NCBI RefSeq assembly: GCF_030812415.1
Contig: NZ_JAUSST010000009.1
Coordinates: forward strand, 1 to 64,000
From: Paenibacillus harenae
GTDB lineage: Bacteria; Bacillota; Bacilli; Paenibacillales; Paenibacillaceae
Length of the DNA stretch: 64,000 nt
Direction of reading: 5' to 3'
The notes beneath the pieces are model-generated. The model saw nothing but the letters and a program-made list of their open reading frames with translations, was not told the DNA's origin and searched no databases. Position numbers and translations under genes: made by a program. This document shows positions 41,758 to 50,482 of the stretch, in pieces (position 1 is the stretch's first letter; every line of letters starts with the position of its first letter).

Positions 41758-44016
41758 TTGAACAATATGTGGTTTCGCCGTTTGTTGTTATCGTATCTGC
41801 CGGTCTTTTTTATCGTTACGATGATCTTATTCGTCGTCTTCTTCCAAACGCTGAACGAACAAAATCGCAGGGAAGCGATCAAAGCGAACGAGTTTCTGGC
41901 GGAGCAAGTCATTCACTTTACGGATAAGTCTCTTAAAGACATCGATTATCGCGTTGTCCGGGAAATTCTGAGCAACAGTAACGTCAATCGCTATTTCACC
42001 AGCGCCAGCACCGATGTGTTCGCGAATATGCAGGCGCTCAAGGTCATGGACGATTTGAAATTCAACTATCCGATCATCGACTCGGTGTATTTCATCCGCT
42101 TCAGCGACGGCGCCTTGCTCGGCGATGCGCCGCGTTCCGTAGGGGACTTCCGGGACGCGGACTTCATTATGAACTATCAGAAAAGCGATGCCGCGGTCAA
42201 ATGGACGGGGAAGCGGCAATTCCGCGCGTTCGATACGCCCGAATACGAGAATGTGATCACGTTGGTGAAGGAAGCGCCGTATATCAGCAACGAGAAAAAA
42301 GGGTATTTCGTCGTAAACGTCAGCTTGCCGAAGCTGCAGGAGCTGGTCGGCCGGATGTACAACTCGGATATCAGCTTCGTCAGCATGATCGATAGCGCGG
42401 GCAACGATATATTGGCCGCAAAGCCGGCGGCACAGGTTGTCGTGGATGCGGAGACTGAGGATACGATGACGAACGGCGGCTCGCAGGCGATTCTATCCAC
42501 CTTCACCTCGCCCTATACGGGGTGGCAAATCAATAGCGGCATCATGGATACGAAGGGACTGAAGTTCGCGCTCACCTTTTATAACGTCTGGTTCGTGCTG
42601 GCGATCGCGGTTGTCGCTTTCGGAATCCTATGGGTGATCTATGTAACGAAACGGAATTACAAGCCGATTCAGCAGCTCGTTACGTTGATTCAGACCTACT
42701 CGCTCAAGCCGCCAGGAACGCATAAGGAAAAGGACGGGGAGTTCGGCTTCATCCAAACGACGCTCGAGAGCCTCGTCAGCGAGACCAAGCACTTCCAGGA
42801 GCAATACAGGGAAAAGCTGATCATGCAAAAAAAGTATCATTTCCGCCAGGTGCTTGAGGGAAACGTCAAAATCAGCGACAAAGACTGGGCTGCCGAGCTT
42901 CGCAGCTACGACCTTGATATACAGGACAAAATCGCGTTCGTTCATGTGATGGAAATCGACTCTTATCAAACCTTTACCGAAACCTATAACGAACGCGACC
43001 AATCGCTGCTTAAATTCACGTTATACAGCGCCATTCAAGAAACGGCCAAAAACAATAAGGCGGCCGTTTGGACGGAATGGACGATCGACAATCGCATATC
43101 GCTCATCTTATGGCTGCCGCCGGAGCCCGACCCGGTCGCCATGAGCAAGGAGATTGTCGATGCTTGCCGCCAGTGGATCGAAGAGAACGTAAGCTTCAAC
43201 ATTACGATCGGGCTGGGCGAGCGGGCAACGACGATCGAGCAAATCCACCTTTCTTACGAAATGGCCAACTATTGCCTGCAGTTCAAGGCGGTGCTAGGCG
43301 CCAACCGCTTCATTTCGGCGGAAGATACCGTTAGGCCTCAACAGGAGATTCAGGAATATTTCAAGACGATCTATCTGCTCTCCCAGGCGCTGCGTCTTGC
43401 CGAATCCGATTGGAAGAAGCACCTGGACGTATTTTACGCCCAAATCAGGGAATCGCTGCTGCCGCGCAAAGAGATCGAAAGCTTGATTCAGTTCTGCCTG
43501 CACCATTTGGAGGGAGAATTGATGGAGCTGTCCAAGGATTACCGAACCATCTGGCGCAATATTCAAAACGAGCTGCAGCGGCTGGTCAAACGGTGGGATA
43601 CGCTGGATGAGCTGCAGGAGGAAAGCGGGCGCATATTCGAGACCTTGATCGAAAAAATCAATTCGCAGCGCGATTCGCACAGCAACAAAGGGCTTATTAT
43701 CGAAATTCGTTCCTTCATCGAGCAAAACTACGCCAATTCCGAGCTGTCTCTCGATTACTTGAGCGGCAAGTTCCATTTGAACGCCAAATATTTGAGCAAA
43801 ATGTTCAAGGAGGAGTTCGGAGAAAACTTCGTCGATTACCTGATCGGCTTGCGGATCGATTACGCGAAGAAGATGCTGCTGGAAACGCAGAAGTCGATGC
43901 AATCGATCAGCAGCGAGGTCGGCTATTACAACTACAATTCGTTCAACAGAGCGTTCAAGAACGTCGTCGGCCTTTCGCCGCGAGACTTCCGCAAGCAGCT
44001 GGGGGAAGCGAATTAA
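41758..44016 (+). CDS. Membrane-bound AraC/XylS-family regulator, YesN-like (752 aa)
   Basis: Transcription factor with an extracytoplasmic sensor. Membrane segment 1 lies at about 10-28, an outer Cache-like sensor region fills about 30-280, segment 2 lies at about 285-308, then a linker, and two HTH motifs of the AraC type occupy the last 100 residues (LSLDYLSGKFHLNAKYLSKMF and MQSISSEVGYYNYNSFNRAFK in outline). Such proteins in Paenibacillus sit beside LplB/YtcP sugar importers and control them. TTG 41758 has GGGAAGGGG upstream; an ATG three codons later is possible. It directly precedes the importer genes it probably controls. Confidence 0.88.
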   Translation: MNNMWFRRLLLSYLPVFFIVTMILFVVFFQTLNEQNRREAIKANEFLAEQVIHFTDKSLKDIDYRVVREILSNSNVNRYFTSASTDVFANMQALKVMDDLKFNYPIIDSVYFIRFSDGALLGDAPRSVGDFRDADFIMNYQKSDAAVKWTGKRQFRAFDTPEYENVITLVKEAPYISNEKKGYFVVNVSLPKLQELVGRMYNSDISFVSMIDSAGNDILAAKPAAQVVVDAETEDTMTNGGSQAILSTFTSPYTGWQINSGIMDTKGLKFALTFYNVWFVLAIAVVAFGILWVIYVTKRNYKPIQQLVTLIQTYSLKPPGTHKEKDGEFGFIQTTLESLVSETKHFQEQYREKLIMQKKYHFRQVLEGNVKISDKDWAAELRSYDLDIQDKIAFVHVMEIDSYQTFTETYNERDQSLLKFTLYSAIQETAKNNKAAVWTEWTIDNRISLILWLPPEPDPVAMSKEIVDACRQWIEENVSFNITIGLGERATTIEQIHLSYEMANYCLQFKAVLGANRFISAEDTVRPQQEIQEYFKTIYLLSQALRLAESDWKKHLDVFYAQIRESLLPRKEIESLIQFCLHHLEGELMELSKDYRTIWRNIQNELQRLVKRWDTLDELQEESGRIFETLIEKINSQRDSHSNKGLIIEIRSFIEQNYANSELSLDYLSGKFHLNAKYLSKMFKEEFGENFVDYLIGLRIDYAKKMLLETQKSMQSISSEVGYYNYNSFNRAFKNVVGLSPRDFRKQLGEAN

Positions 44017-44040
44017 GCGAAAAATGCATAATCGGACAAG

Positions 44041-44083
44041 AAGCCTTAAGCCTGCGGGATGCCGCGCGCCCAAGGCTTTTTTG
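44041..44083 (+). terminator. Terminator after the AraC-type regulator
   Basis: AAGCCTT at 44041-44047 pairs with AAGGCTT (44072-44078) around a GC-rich inner loop with GCGGG/CCGC pairing; a T-run follows. Confidence 0.75.
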
Positions 44084-44188
44084 TTATGCGGAAACGGCGC
44101 CGCTGGAGATCGATATGGAAGTCGGCGAATTATTAAGGTTGCGTGAAAAATGCATCATAGAGGGCTGTTTCGCTAAAAAATTGTCATC

Positions 44189-44262
44189 TTCCGCCCGCTT
44201 TCGAAAATGGGGAGATGCGAGAATCTTACGAATTGATGGTTTTTTTGTAAAGGGGATAAAAT
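44189..44262 (+). promoter_or_regulatory. Shared motif copy C and promoter of the importer operon
   Basis: CTTCCGCCCGCTTTCGAAAA at 44189-44208 resembles the words at 29250 and 39947. Downstream, TTGATG at 44233-44238 and TAAAAT at 44257-44262 with an 18-base spacer form a sigma-A-like promoter. The permease start follows 70 bases later. The order motif-then-promoter suggests activation. Confidence 0.55.
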
Positions 44263-44334
44263 CGGAGTGTGAACCAGGACACAAGCAAACCGCTAACCAA
44301 GCTATCGCAAAATCGCTGCAAAGGAGAATGCCAA

Positions 44335-45306
44335 GTGGATCATGCACAGGCGAACGCGTTCAATCAAACAACCATCCGGAAAAGCAAAGAGCCCGGCAAT
44401 AAACAAACGGTACGTCAGAAGATCATGAGACATTGGGAGCTTTACTTCATGGTTCTCCTGCCTGTCGCTTACCTGATTATTTTCAAATACGTCCCGATGT
44501 TCGGCGTACAGATCGCCTTTAAGGATTTCAACGTCGTGCAAGGCATCTGGGGCAGCGAATGGGTTGGCATGAAGCATTTCACGGCTTTCTTCGAATCCCC
44601 GAACTTCTGGCTCGTTATCAAAAATACGCTCGGCGTCAGCTTCTACTCGCTGATTGCGGGCTTCCCGATTCCGATTCTGCTGGCGCTGGCGCTTAACGAG
44701 ATCAGGACCGGCGTATTCAAGAAAACGGTGCAAATGGTTACCTATGCGCCGCACTTCATCTCGACGGTCGTAATGGTATCGATCGTCATGCTGATGCTGA
44801 CGCCGCATGTCGGCGTCGTGGACCGGGTGTTCACGATGCTCGGCAAGGAAATGACGAACTTCATGGGCATTCCGGAATATTTCAAGTCGATTTACGTATG
44901 GTCGGGCGTCTGGCAGGAAATGGGGTACGCTTCGATTATTTATATCGCGGCGCTGGCAAGCGTCGATCCTTCTCTGTACGAAGCGGCCAGAATGGACGGC
45001 GCCTCCAGATGGAAAAAGATTATCCATATCGATCTCCCGTCGCTCATCCCGATTACGGTTATTATGCTGATCCTAAGTCTCGGCAACGTGATGGGGGTCG
45101 GCTTCGAGAAAATATATTTGATGCAAAATCCTCTTAACTTAAGTTCTTCCGAGGTGATTTCAACCTACGTGTACAAAGTCGGTCTCGTCGGCGCGAACTT
45201 CAGCTTCTCGTCCGCCGTCGGCTTGTTCAATTCCGTTATCAACCTGATCTTGTTAATTTCCGTGAACTTCGTTGCCAAACGAATTTCCGAGACGAGCCTA
45301 TGGTAA
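44335..45306 (+). CDS. ABC sugar importer permease, LplB-like (323 aa)
   Basis: Inner-membrane subunit of a CUT1-type oligosaccharide importer. Six hydrophobic segments follow a basic N-terminus (RQKIMRHWELYFMVLLPVAYL in outline). The EAA loop that binds the ATPase is EAARMDGASRWKKIIHIDLP at about 218-237. LplB-type permeases in this group usually work with a shared, separately encoded ATPase (MsmX-like); none is encoded here. GTG 44335 is chosen for AAGGAG 8 bases upstream; an earlier in-frame GTG at 44269 lacks a site. Confidence 0.92.
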   Translation: MDHAQANAFNQTTIRKSKEPGNKQTVRQKIMRHWELYFMVLLPVAYLIIFKYVPMFGVQIAFKDFNVVQGIWGSEWVGMKHFTAFFESPNFWLVIKNTLGVSFYSLIAGFPIPILLALALNEIRTGVFKKTVQMVTYAPHFISTVVMVSIVMLMLTPHVGVVDRVFTMLGKEMTNFMGIPEYFKSIYVWSGVWQEMGYASIIYIAALASVDPSLYEAARMDGASRWKKIIHIDLPSLIPITVIMLILSLGNVMGVGFEKIYLMQNPLNLSSSEVISTYVYKVGLVGANFSFSSAVGLFNSVINLILLISVNFVAKRISETSLW

Positions 45307-45323
45307 GGGGAGGAGAGTATAGG

Positions 45324-46220
45324 GTGCAAACAATGAAAATCAAAGAGCCGTTCGGCGATCGCCTGTTCCTGCTTGCCATTTACATCTTCTTGGCTCTGCT
45401 GACGCTTGCGGTGCTATACCCGATGCTTTATATCGTAAGCTCTTCGTTCAGCTCGCCGCGAGCCGTCGTCTCCGGCCAAGTATGGTTGTACCCCGTGGAG
45501 TTCAGCCTGCGGGCGTACAAATCGATTTTCAACAGCACGCAGTTGATGGTCGGCTACTACAACACGATTATCTATACGGTGTTCGGCACGATGATCAACC
45601 TTCTGTTCACGGTGCTGCTCGCCTATCCGCTATCGATCAAAAAGTTTTACGGCCGCAATGCCATTATGATATTGCTCATGATCACGATGTTTTTCAACGG
45701 CGGTCTCATTCCGACCTATCTGCTCGTCAAGGATCTCGATATGCTCGACACGAGGTGGGCGATGTGGCTGCCCGGCGCCTTGTCGGTGTTCCAGGTTATC
45801 GTCGCCAGAACGTTTTTTCAATCGTCGATTCCCGGGGAACTGTCCGAGGCCGCACAGATCGACGGCTGCCGCGACACGAGATTTCTGCTCAGCATCGTCC
45901 TGCCGTTATCCAAGCCGATACTCGCCGTATTGACGCTGATGTACGCCGTCGGACATTGGAACGCCTACTTCGATGCCCTGATCTATTTAAGATCGGAGAA
46001 GCTGTTCCCGCTGCAGTACGTGCTGCGCAACCTGCTGATTCTGAATGCCGCCGATCCGGAGATGCTTGCCGGCACGGCAGGCAAAATCCGCGAGCAGGGC
46101 TTCGAGCAGGCGCTCAAATACGCGCTCATCGTCGTCGCTTCCGTTCCGGTGCTCATTATGTATCCGTTCGTGCAGAAGCATTTCGTCAAAGGCGTCATGA
46201 TCGGTTCTTTGAAGGGCTGA
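45324..46220 (+). CDS. ABC sugar importer permease, YtcP-like (298 aa)
   Basis: Second permease subunit, six membrane segments. The EAA loop is EAAQIDGCRDTRFLLSIVLP at about 181-200, and the N-terminal GDRLFLLAIYIFLALLTLAVLYPM in outline and GLIPTYLLVKDL are typical of YtcP. GTG 45324 with AGGAGAG 8 bases upstream; an ATG three codons on is possible. It lies 17 bases after the first permease gene. Confidence 0.92.
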   Translation: MQTMKIKEPFGDRLFLLAIYIFLALLTLAVLYPMLYIVSSSFSSPRAVVSGQVWLYPVEFSLRAYKSIFNSTQLMVGYYNTIIYTVFGTMINLLFTVLLAYPLSIKKFYGRNAIMILLMITMFFNGGLIPTYLLVKDLDMLDTRWAMWLPGALSVFQVIVARTFFQSSIPGELSEAAQIDGCRDTRFLLSIVLPLSKPILAVLTLMYAVGHWNAYFDALIYLRSEKLFPLQYVLRNLLILNAADPEMLAGTAGKIREQGFEQALKYALIVVASVPVLIMYPFVQKHFVKGVMIGSLKG

Positions 46221-46375
46221 TCCATTAAGCGCAAGGCATGTTTGACGTCTTGATTAGGTCTGTACCGCAACGGAAATGATTTGAGAGGGGGGATGCCGTT
46301 ACACGCGGGCTTGTTGTTTGGTGACGGGAAGGTCATTATTAAATTCTAACGAACCATTATTCGGGAGGGGTAACA

Positions 46376-48016
46376 TTGAAAAAAACGGTATTTTCCATGC
46401 TTGCGCTCGTATTAAGCATTACATTGATTTTGTCGGCTTGCGGAAAAGGCAACGAAGAAAATAATCCGAACAACGCCGGAACAACAAACACAGAATCGGG
46501 TCCGGTCCAAATGACGTTTTTTGCTCCTCAGGGCAAAGCGGCTTGGGAAGATAACAGCTATACGAAGCATGTCGAGGAAAAATTCAATGTGAAGATCAAG
46601 TGGGATCTGGCGCCTGCAGACGCGCTTACCGACCGGCGCCAGCTGCTGCTCGCGAGCGGCGATTATCCGGAAGTGTTCCTGGAAGGCAAATTCACGCATA
46701 CCGACTTGCTTACTTACGGCAAGCAAGGCGTATTCCTTCCATTGAACGATCTGATCGAGAAGCACGCGCCGAACATTAAGGCGATGATGGAGAAGAAGCC
46801 GTACTTCAAGGAAGCGATCACGGCAACCGACGGCAACATTTATGCGCTGCCGCGCCTCAACGAATGTTACCACTGCACGTTCTCGCAGAAATTCTGGATG
46901 AACAAGGAATGGCTCGACAAGGTCGGATTGCCTGTTCCGAAGACGACCGATGAGCTGTACACCGTCTTGAAGGCCTTCAAGGAGCAGGACCCGAACGGCA
47001 ACGGCAAAGCCGACGAAATTCCGCTGACGGGCGCACCGAACAAGAACGTATGGAACGGCAACATCGACGCTTACTTAATGAACTCCTTTATTTATAACGA
47101 CAACAGCAAGTATTTGATTCTGAAGGATGGGAAAGTGGAGTTTGCCGCTAACCAGGAAGCTTGGAAGCAAGGACTTGTCTACATGAACAAGCTGTACAAG
47201 GAAGGCTTGATCGATCCGGCTTCGTTCACGCAGAACGATCAAGCGGTCGGACAGCTCGGCAACCGCGAGGGAGACGAGATCGTCGGTTCCATTACGACGG
47301 CGCTCGTCAGCTATTTGGTTAATCCGTACGACGGGAAGGAAACGAGACATAAGCACTGGGTCATCGTACCTCCGCTCAAAGGACCGGACGGCGTGCAGCT
47401 GGCGGGCGCTTCGCAGGGCATCGGCGATTTCCAGTTCGCCTTGACGAACAAAGCGTCCGAAGCGCAGCAGATCGCGGCGATCAAAATCATGGACTATGCC
47501 TTCGGCGAAGAAGGCGCATTGATGAGCGAATACGGCACGGTCGAAGGCTTTGGCTGGAAGAAAGCCGAAGACGGCGAGAAAAACATTGACGGCAAAGCGG
47601 CAAAATACAGCTTCTTCGGCATTCCGGAAGCCGATCCGGATCTGATCCGCAACGACAGCTGGTCGCTGATGGGACCGAAGGATTTGTCCAAGGAATTCCG
47701 CGATCTGTTCGCGGTAGGGCAAGACCCGCTCGCCGCGGACGGCTACGAGACGCGTCTTGCGCAAGCGACTAACGCTTATGCGCCTTACTCGCCGGCAGAA
47801 ATATATCCTTCGGGCGTATTCATTCTCCCGGACGACATGGATGCGGCATCGCAATTGACGACTTCGATTCAAGATTACGTAACGTCCAACATGGCGCAAT
47901 TCATTATCGGCAGCAAAAACATCGAGAAGGACTGGGACGCGTACGTGAAAGGTTTCGACGGCTTGAATTTGGCTAAATATCTGGAGATTTACGGCAATGC
48001 GATCAAGAAAGAGTAG
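46376..48016 (+). CDS. Extracellular sugar-binding lipoprotein (546 aa)
   Basis: Substrate-binding protein of the importer. Signal peptide MKKTVFSMLALVLSITLILS ends in the lipobox LSAC with the lipidated Cys at about 22; a Asn/Thr-rich linker follows (NNPNNAGTTNTES). The body has the family-1/LipO-type layout: GDYPEVFLEG, LIEKHAPN, YALPRLNECYH, MNKEWLDKVGLPVP and an EF-hand-like DPNGNGKADEIP calcium loop near 205. It is a large binding protein as usual with YesN/LplB systems, and may bind an oligosaccharide. TTG start after GGGAGGGG, 155 bases after the permease. Confidence 0.93.
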   Translation: MKKTVFSMLALVLSITLILSACGKGNEENNPNNAGTTNTESGPVQMTFFAPQGKAAWEDNSYTKHVEEKFNVKIKWDLAPADALTDRRQLLLASGDYPEVFLEGKFTHTDLLTYGKQGVFLPLNDLIEKHAPNIKAMMEKKPYFKEAITATDGNIYALPRLNECYHCTFSQKFWMNKEWLDKVGLPVPKTTDELYTVLKAFKEQDPNGNGKADEIPLTGAPNKNVWNGNIDAYLMNSFIYNDNSKYLILKDGKVEFAANQEAWKQGLVYMNKLYKEGLIDPASFTQNDQAVGQLGNREGDEIVGSITTALVSYLVNPYDGKETRHKHWVIVPPLKGPDGVQLAGASQGIGDFQFALTNKASEAQQIAAIKIMDYAFGEEGALMSEYGTVEGFGWKKAEDGEKNIDGKAAKYSFFGIPEADPDLIRNDSWSLMGPKDLSKEFRDLFAVGQDPLAADGYETRLAQATNAYAPYSPAEIYPSGVFILPDDMDAASQLTTSIQDYVTSNMAQFIIGSKNIEKDWDAYVKGFDGLNLAKYLEIYGNAIKKE

Positions 48017-48094
48017 CGGTAAAGACAGCCGAGCAATCGTATATTACCTGTAAAGCCATAAGAGCGGTAAGACCATGCAATAGCTGTACCTACG

Positions 48095-48129
48095 GCAGGA
48101 AGTACAACCCCCCCGGGTTTGCTTCCTGC
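48095..48129 (+). promoter_or_regulatory. Stem-loop between binding-protein and GH3 genes
   Basis: GCAGGAAG pairs with CTTCCTGC and an inner AACCC with GGGTT. There is no T-run. Such a loop after the binding-protein gene usually stabilises that part of the mRNA or partly terminates, keeping the binding protein more abundant than the enzymes behind it. Confidence 0.55.
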
Positions 48130-48163
48130 TTCTATCTACGGACACCAGAGAGGAGAATCGTCG

Positions 48164-50482
48164 ATGAGCTATAAGGATTCATCGCTGCCGGTCCCGGAAC
48201 GCGCGGAGCTGCTGCTCGCGGAAATGACCTTGGACGAGAAAATAGGCCAGCTGCTTCAACCGTTCGGCTGGAAAACATATATAAAGAAGGATGGAAAGGC
48301 GGAGCTCACAGAGTCGTTTCGCAGCCAAGTCAGAAACGGCGGTGTAGGTTCTTTGTACGGCGTGCTTCGCGCCGACCCCTGGACCGAGGTAACGCTAGAG
48401 AACGGATTGTCGCCGGAGGAGGGAGCAAGAGCCGTCAACGACATTCAGCGATACGTCATCGAGAACTCCAGACTTGGCATTCCGATCTTGTTCGGCGAGG
48501 AATGCTCGCATGGTCATATGGCGATCGGAGCGACCGTCTTTCCGGTGCCCCTGAACGTGGGCAGCACCTGGAACGTCGATCTCTACCGCGATATGTGCAA
48601 GGCTATCGCGCTGGAGACGCGAAGCCAGGGAGGGGCGGCGACGTATTCCCCCGTTCTTGATGTTGTTCGCGATCCGCGCTGGGGGCGGACGGAGGAATGT
48701 TTCGCCGAGGACCCGTATTTGATCGGCGAGCTGGCCGTCGCAGCTGTAGAAGGGCTGCAGGGCGACCGGCTGGACGGGAAAGACAGCGTCATTGCGACGC
48801 TCAAGCATTTCGTCGCATACGGCAGCTCGGAGGGCGGCCGCAATGCGGGGCCGGTGCATATGGGACTGCGCGAGCTGCACGAGTCGGATTTGGTGCCGTT
48901 CCGCAAAGCGATCGAAGCAGGCGCTTTGTCGGTCATGACCGCGTACAATGAAATCGACGGCGTGCCTTGCACTTCGAATTCGTATTTGCTCCGAGAGCTG
49001 CTGCGCGGGCAATGGGGCTTCGACGGCTTCGTCATTACGGACTGCGGGGCCATTAACATGCTCGCTTGGGGCCATGACGTTGCCGAGGATGGGGAGGCGG
49101 CCGCGGTGCTTGCGCTGAAGGCAGGCGTCGATATGGAAATGTCGGGAGAAATGTTCGGCAAGCACTTGCGGTCGGCGATCGACAAGGGGGCGCTGGAAAC
49201 GTCCGTATTGGACGAGGCGGTCAAGCGCGTATTGGAAATGAAGTTCAAGCTTGGCTTGTTCGAAAATCCTTATGTCGATCCGGCCCTCGCGGCATCAGTC
49301 ATCGGCTGCGAGGCGCATGTGCGGCTGGCGAGGCAGGTCGCGGAAGAAAGCATCGTCCTCTTGAAGAACGAGGCGCGGACGCTGCCGCTCAGCAAGGAGA
49401 CACGGAAGATCGCCGTCATCGGACCCAACGCGAACCAGATGTACAATCAGTTGGGCGATTACACGTCGCCTCAGCAGCGGGGGCAGGTCGTCACGCTGCT
49501 TGACGGCATTCGTGCCAAGCTCGGAGAGGGCGCGGACGACCAATTGCTGTACGCGCTCGGCTGCCGGATCAAGGGCGACTCGCGCGAAGGTTTCGAGCAG
49601 GCGCTCGCTTGCGCCGAGCAGGCCGATGTCGTCATTATGGCGGTCGGTGGTTCCAGCGCGAGAGACTTCGGAGAAGGGACGATCGATTTGCGCACGGGAG
49701 CGTCCGTCGTGACGGAGCATGCCTGGAGCGATATGGAATGCGGCGAAGGCATCGACCGTGCCGGCTTGTCGCTCATGGGCGTGCAGCTTGAGCTTATTCA
49801 GGAGGTCCATAAGCTGGGCAAGCCGGTCGTCGTTGTTTATATGAACGGACGGCCGATCGCCGAGCCATGGATCGACGAGCATATTCATGCGATCGTCGAG
49901 GCTTGGTATCCTGGACAAGAGGGCGGCCATGCGCTTGCCGACATATTGTTCGGGGACGCCAATCCGTCGGGCCGTCTGACGGTATCGGTACCGAAGGACG
50001 TCGGCCAGCTTCCCGTTTACTACAATGCAAAACGAAGCCGAGGGAAAAGGTATTTGGAGATGGACAATAAGCCGCAATACCCGTTCGGCTATGGGCTTAG
50101 CTATACGGATTTCCGTTATGACGGGTTGCGCTTGTCGGAGTCTACGATCAGGCCGGACGGCGAGACGGTCGTCACGCTTGAAGTGACCAATATTGGGCCT
50201 ATGGCGGGTGTCGAGGTCGTGCAGCTGTACGTGGCGGATAAAGTGAGCTCCGTGACGCGGCCGGTCAAGGAGCTGAAAGGCTTCCGTAAAGTGCGGCTGC
50301 AGCCGGGAGAGACACGGACGGTGAGCTTCACGCTGACGAGCGAGCACTTGCAGCTTATCGGCGCAGACTTCGGGCCGGTTGTCGAAGACGGCGAATTCAT
50401 CATCATGGTTGGGAAAAACGCCGAGGATTATATCAGCACTCATCTATTTGTACGAAGCGAGGTTGCGGCATGCATCGAATAA
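48164..50482 (+). CDS. GH3 beta-glycosidase (772 aa)
   Basis: Retaining exo-beta-glycosidase of family GH3 (glucosidase, xylosidase or similar). The barrel has LTLDEKIGQLLQ-like N-terminal motif, DPRWGRTEECFAEDP, KHFVAYGSSEGGRN and the nucleophile Asp293 in FVITDCGAI. It lacks the KH(F/S)PGHG pattern of GH3 N-acetylglucosaminidases. The second alpha/beta domain (about 390-620) and a fibronectin-III-like C-terminus (about 650-765) complete the three-domain form. No signal peptide. ATG 48164 follows GAGAGGAG. The 3' end overlaps GH38 by 13 bases. Confidence 0.92.
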   Translation: MSYKDSSLPVPERAELLLAEMTLDEKIGQLLQPFGWKTYIKKDGKAELTESFRSQVRNGGVGSLYGVLRADPWTEVTLENGLSPEEGARAVNDIQRYVIENSRLGIPILFGEECSHGHMAIGATVFPVPLNVGSTWNVDLYRDMCKAIALETRSQGGAATYSPVLDVVRDPRWGRTEECFAEDPYLIGELAVAAVEGLQGDRLDGKDSVIATLKHFVAYGSSEGGRNAGPVHMGLRELHESDLVPFRKAIEAGALSVMTAYNEIDGVPCTSNSYLLRELLRGQWGFDGFVITDCGAINMLAWGHDVAEDGEAAAVLALKAGVDMEMSGEMFGKHLRSAIDKGALETSVLDEAVKRVLEMKFKLGLFENPYVDPALAASVIGCEAHVRLARQVAEESIVLLKNEARTLPLSKETRKIAVIGPNANQMYNQLGDYTSPQQRGQVVTLLDGIRAKLGEGADDQLLYALGCRIKGDSREGFEQALACAEQADVVIMAVGGSSARDFGEGTIDLRTGASVVTEHAWSDMECGEGIDRAGLSLMGVQLELIQEVHKLGKPVVVVYMNGRPIAEPWIDEHIHAIVEAWYPGQEGGHALADILFGDANPSGRLTVSVPKDVGQLPVYYNAKRSRGKRYLEMDNKPQYPFGYGLSYTDFRYDGLRLSESTIRPDGETVVTLEVTNIGPMAGVEVVQLYVADKVSSVTRPVKELKGFRKVRLQPGETRTVSFTLTSEHLQLIGADFGPVVEDGEFIIMVGKNAEDYISTHLFVRSEVAACIE

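Noticed and set aside
49295-50443. Minus-strand open frame of 382 codons opposite GH3
   Set aside because: Antisense of a clear GH3 gene, no domain recognisable, composition of a reverse frame.
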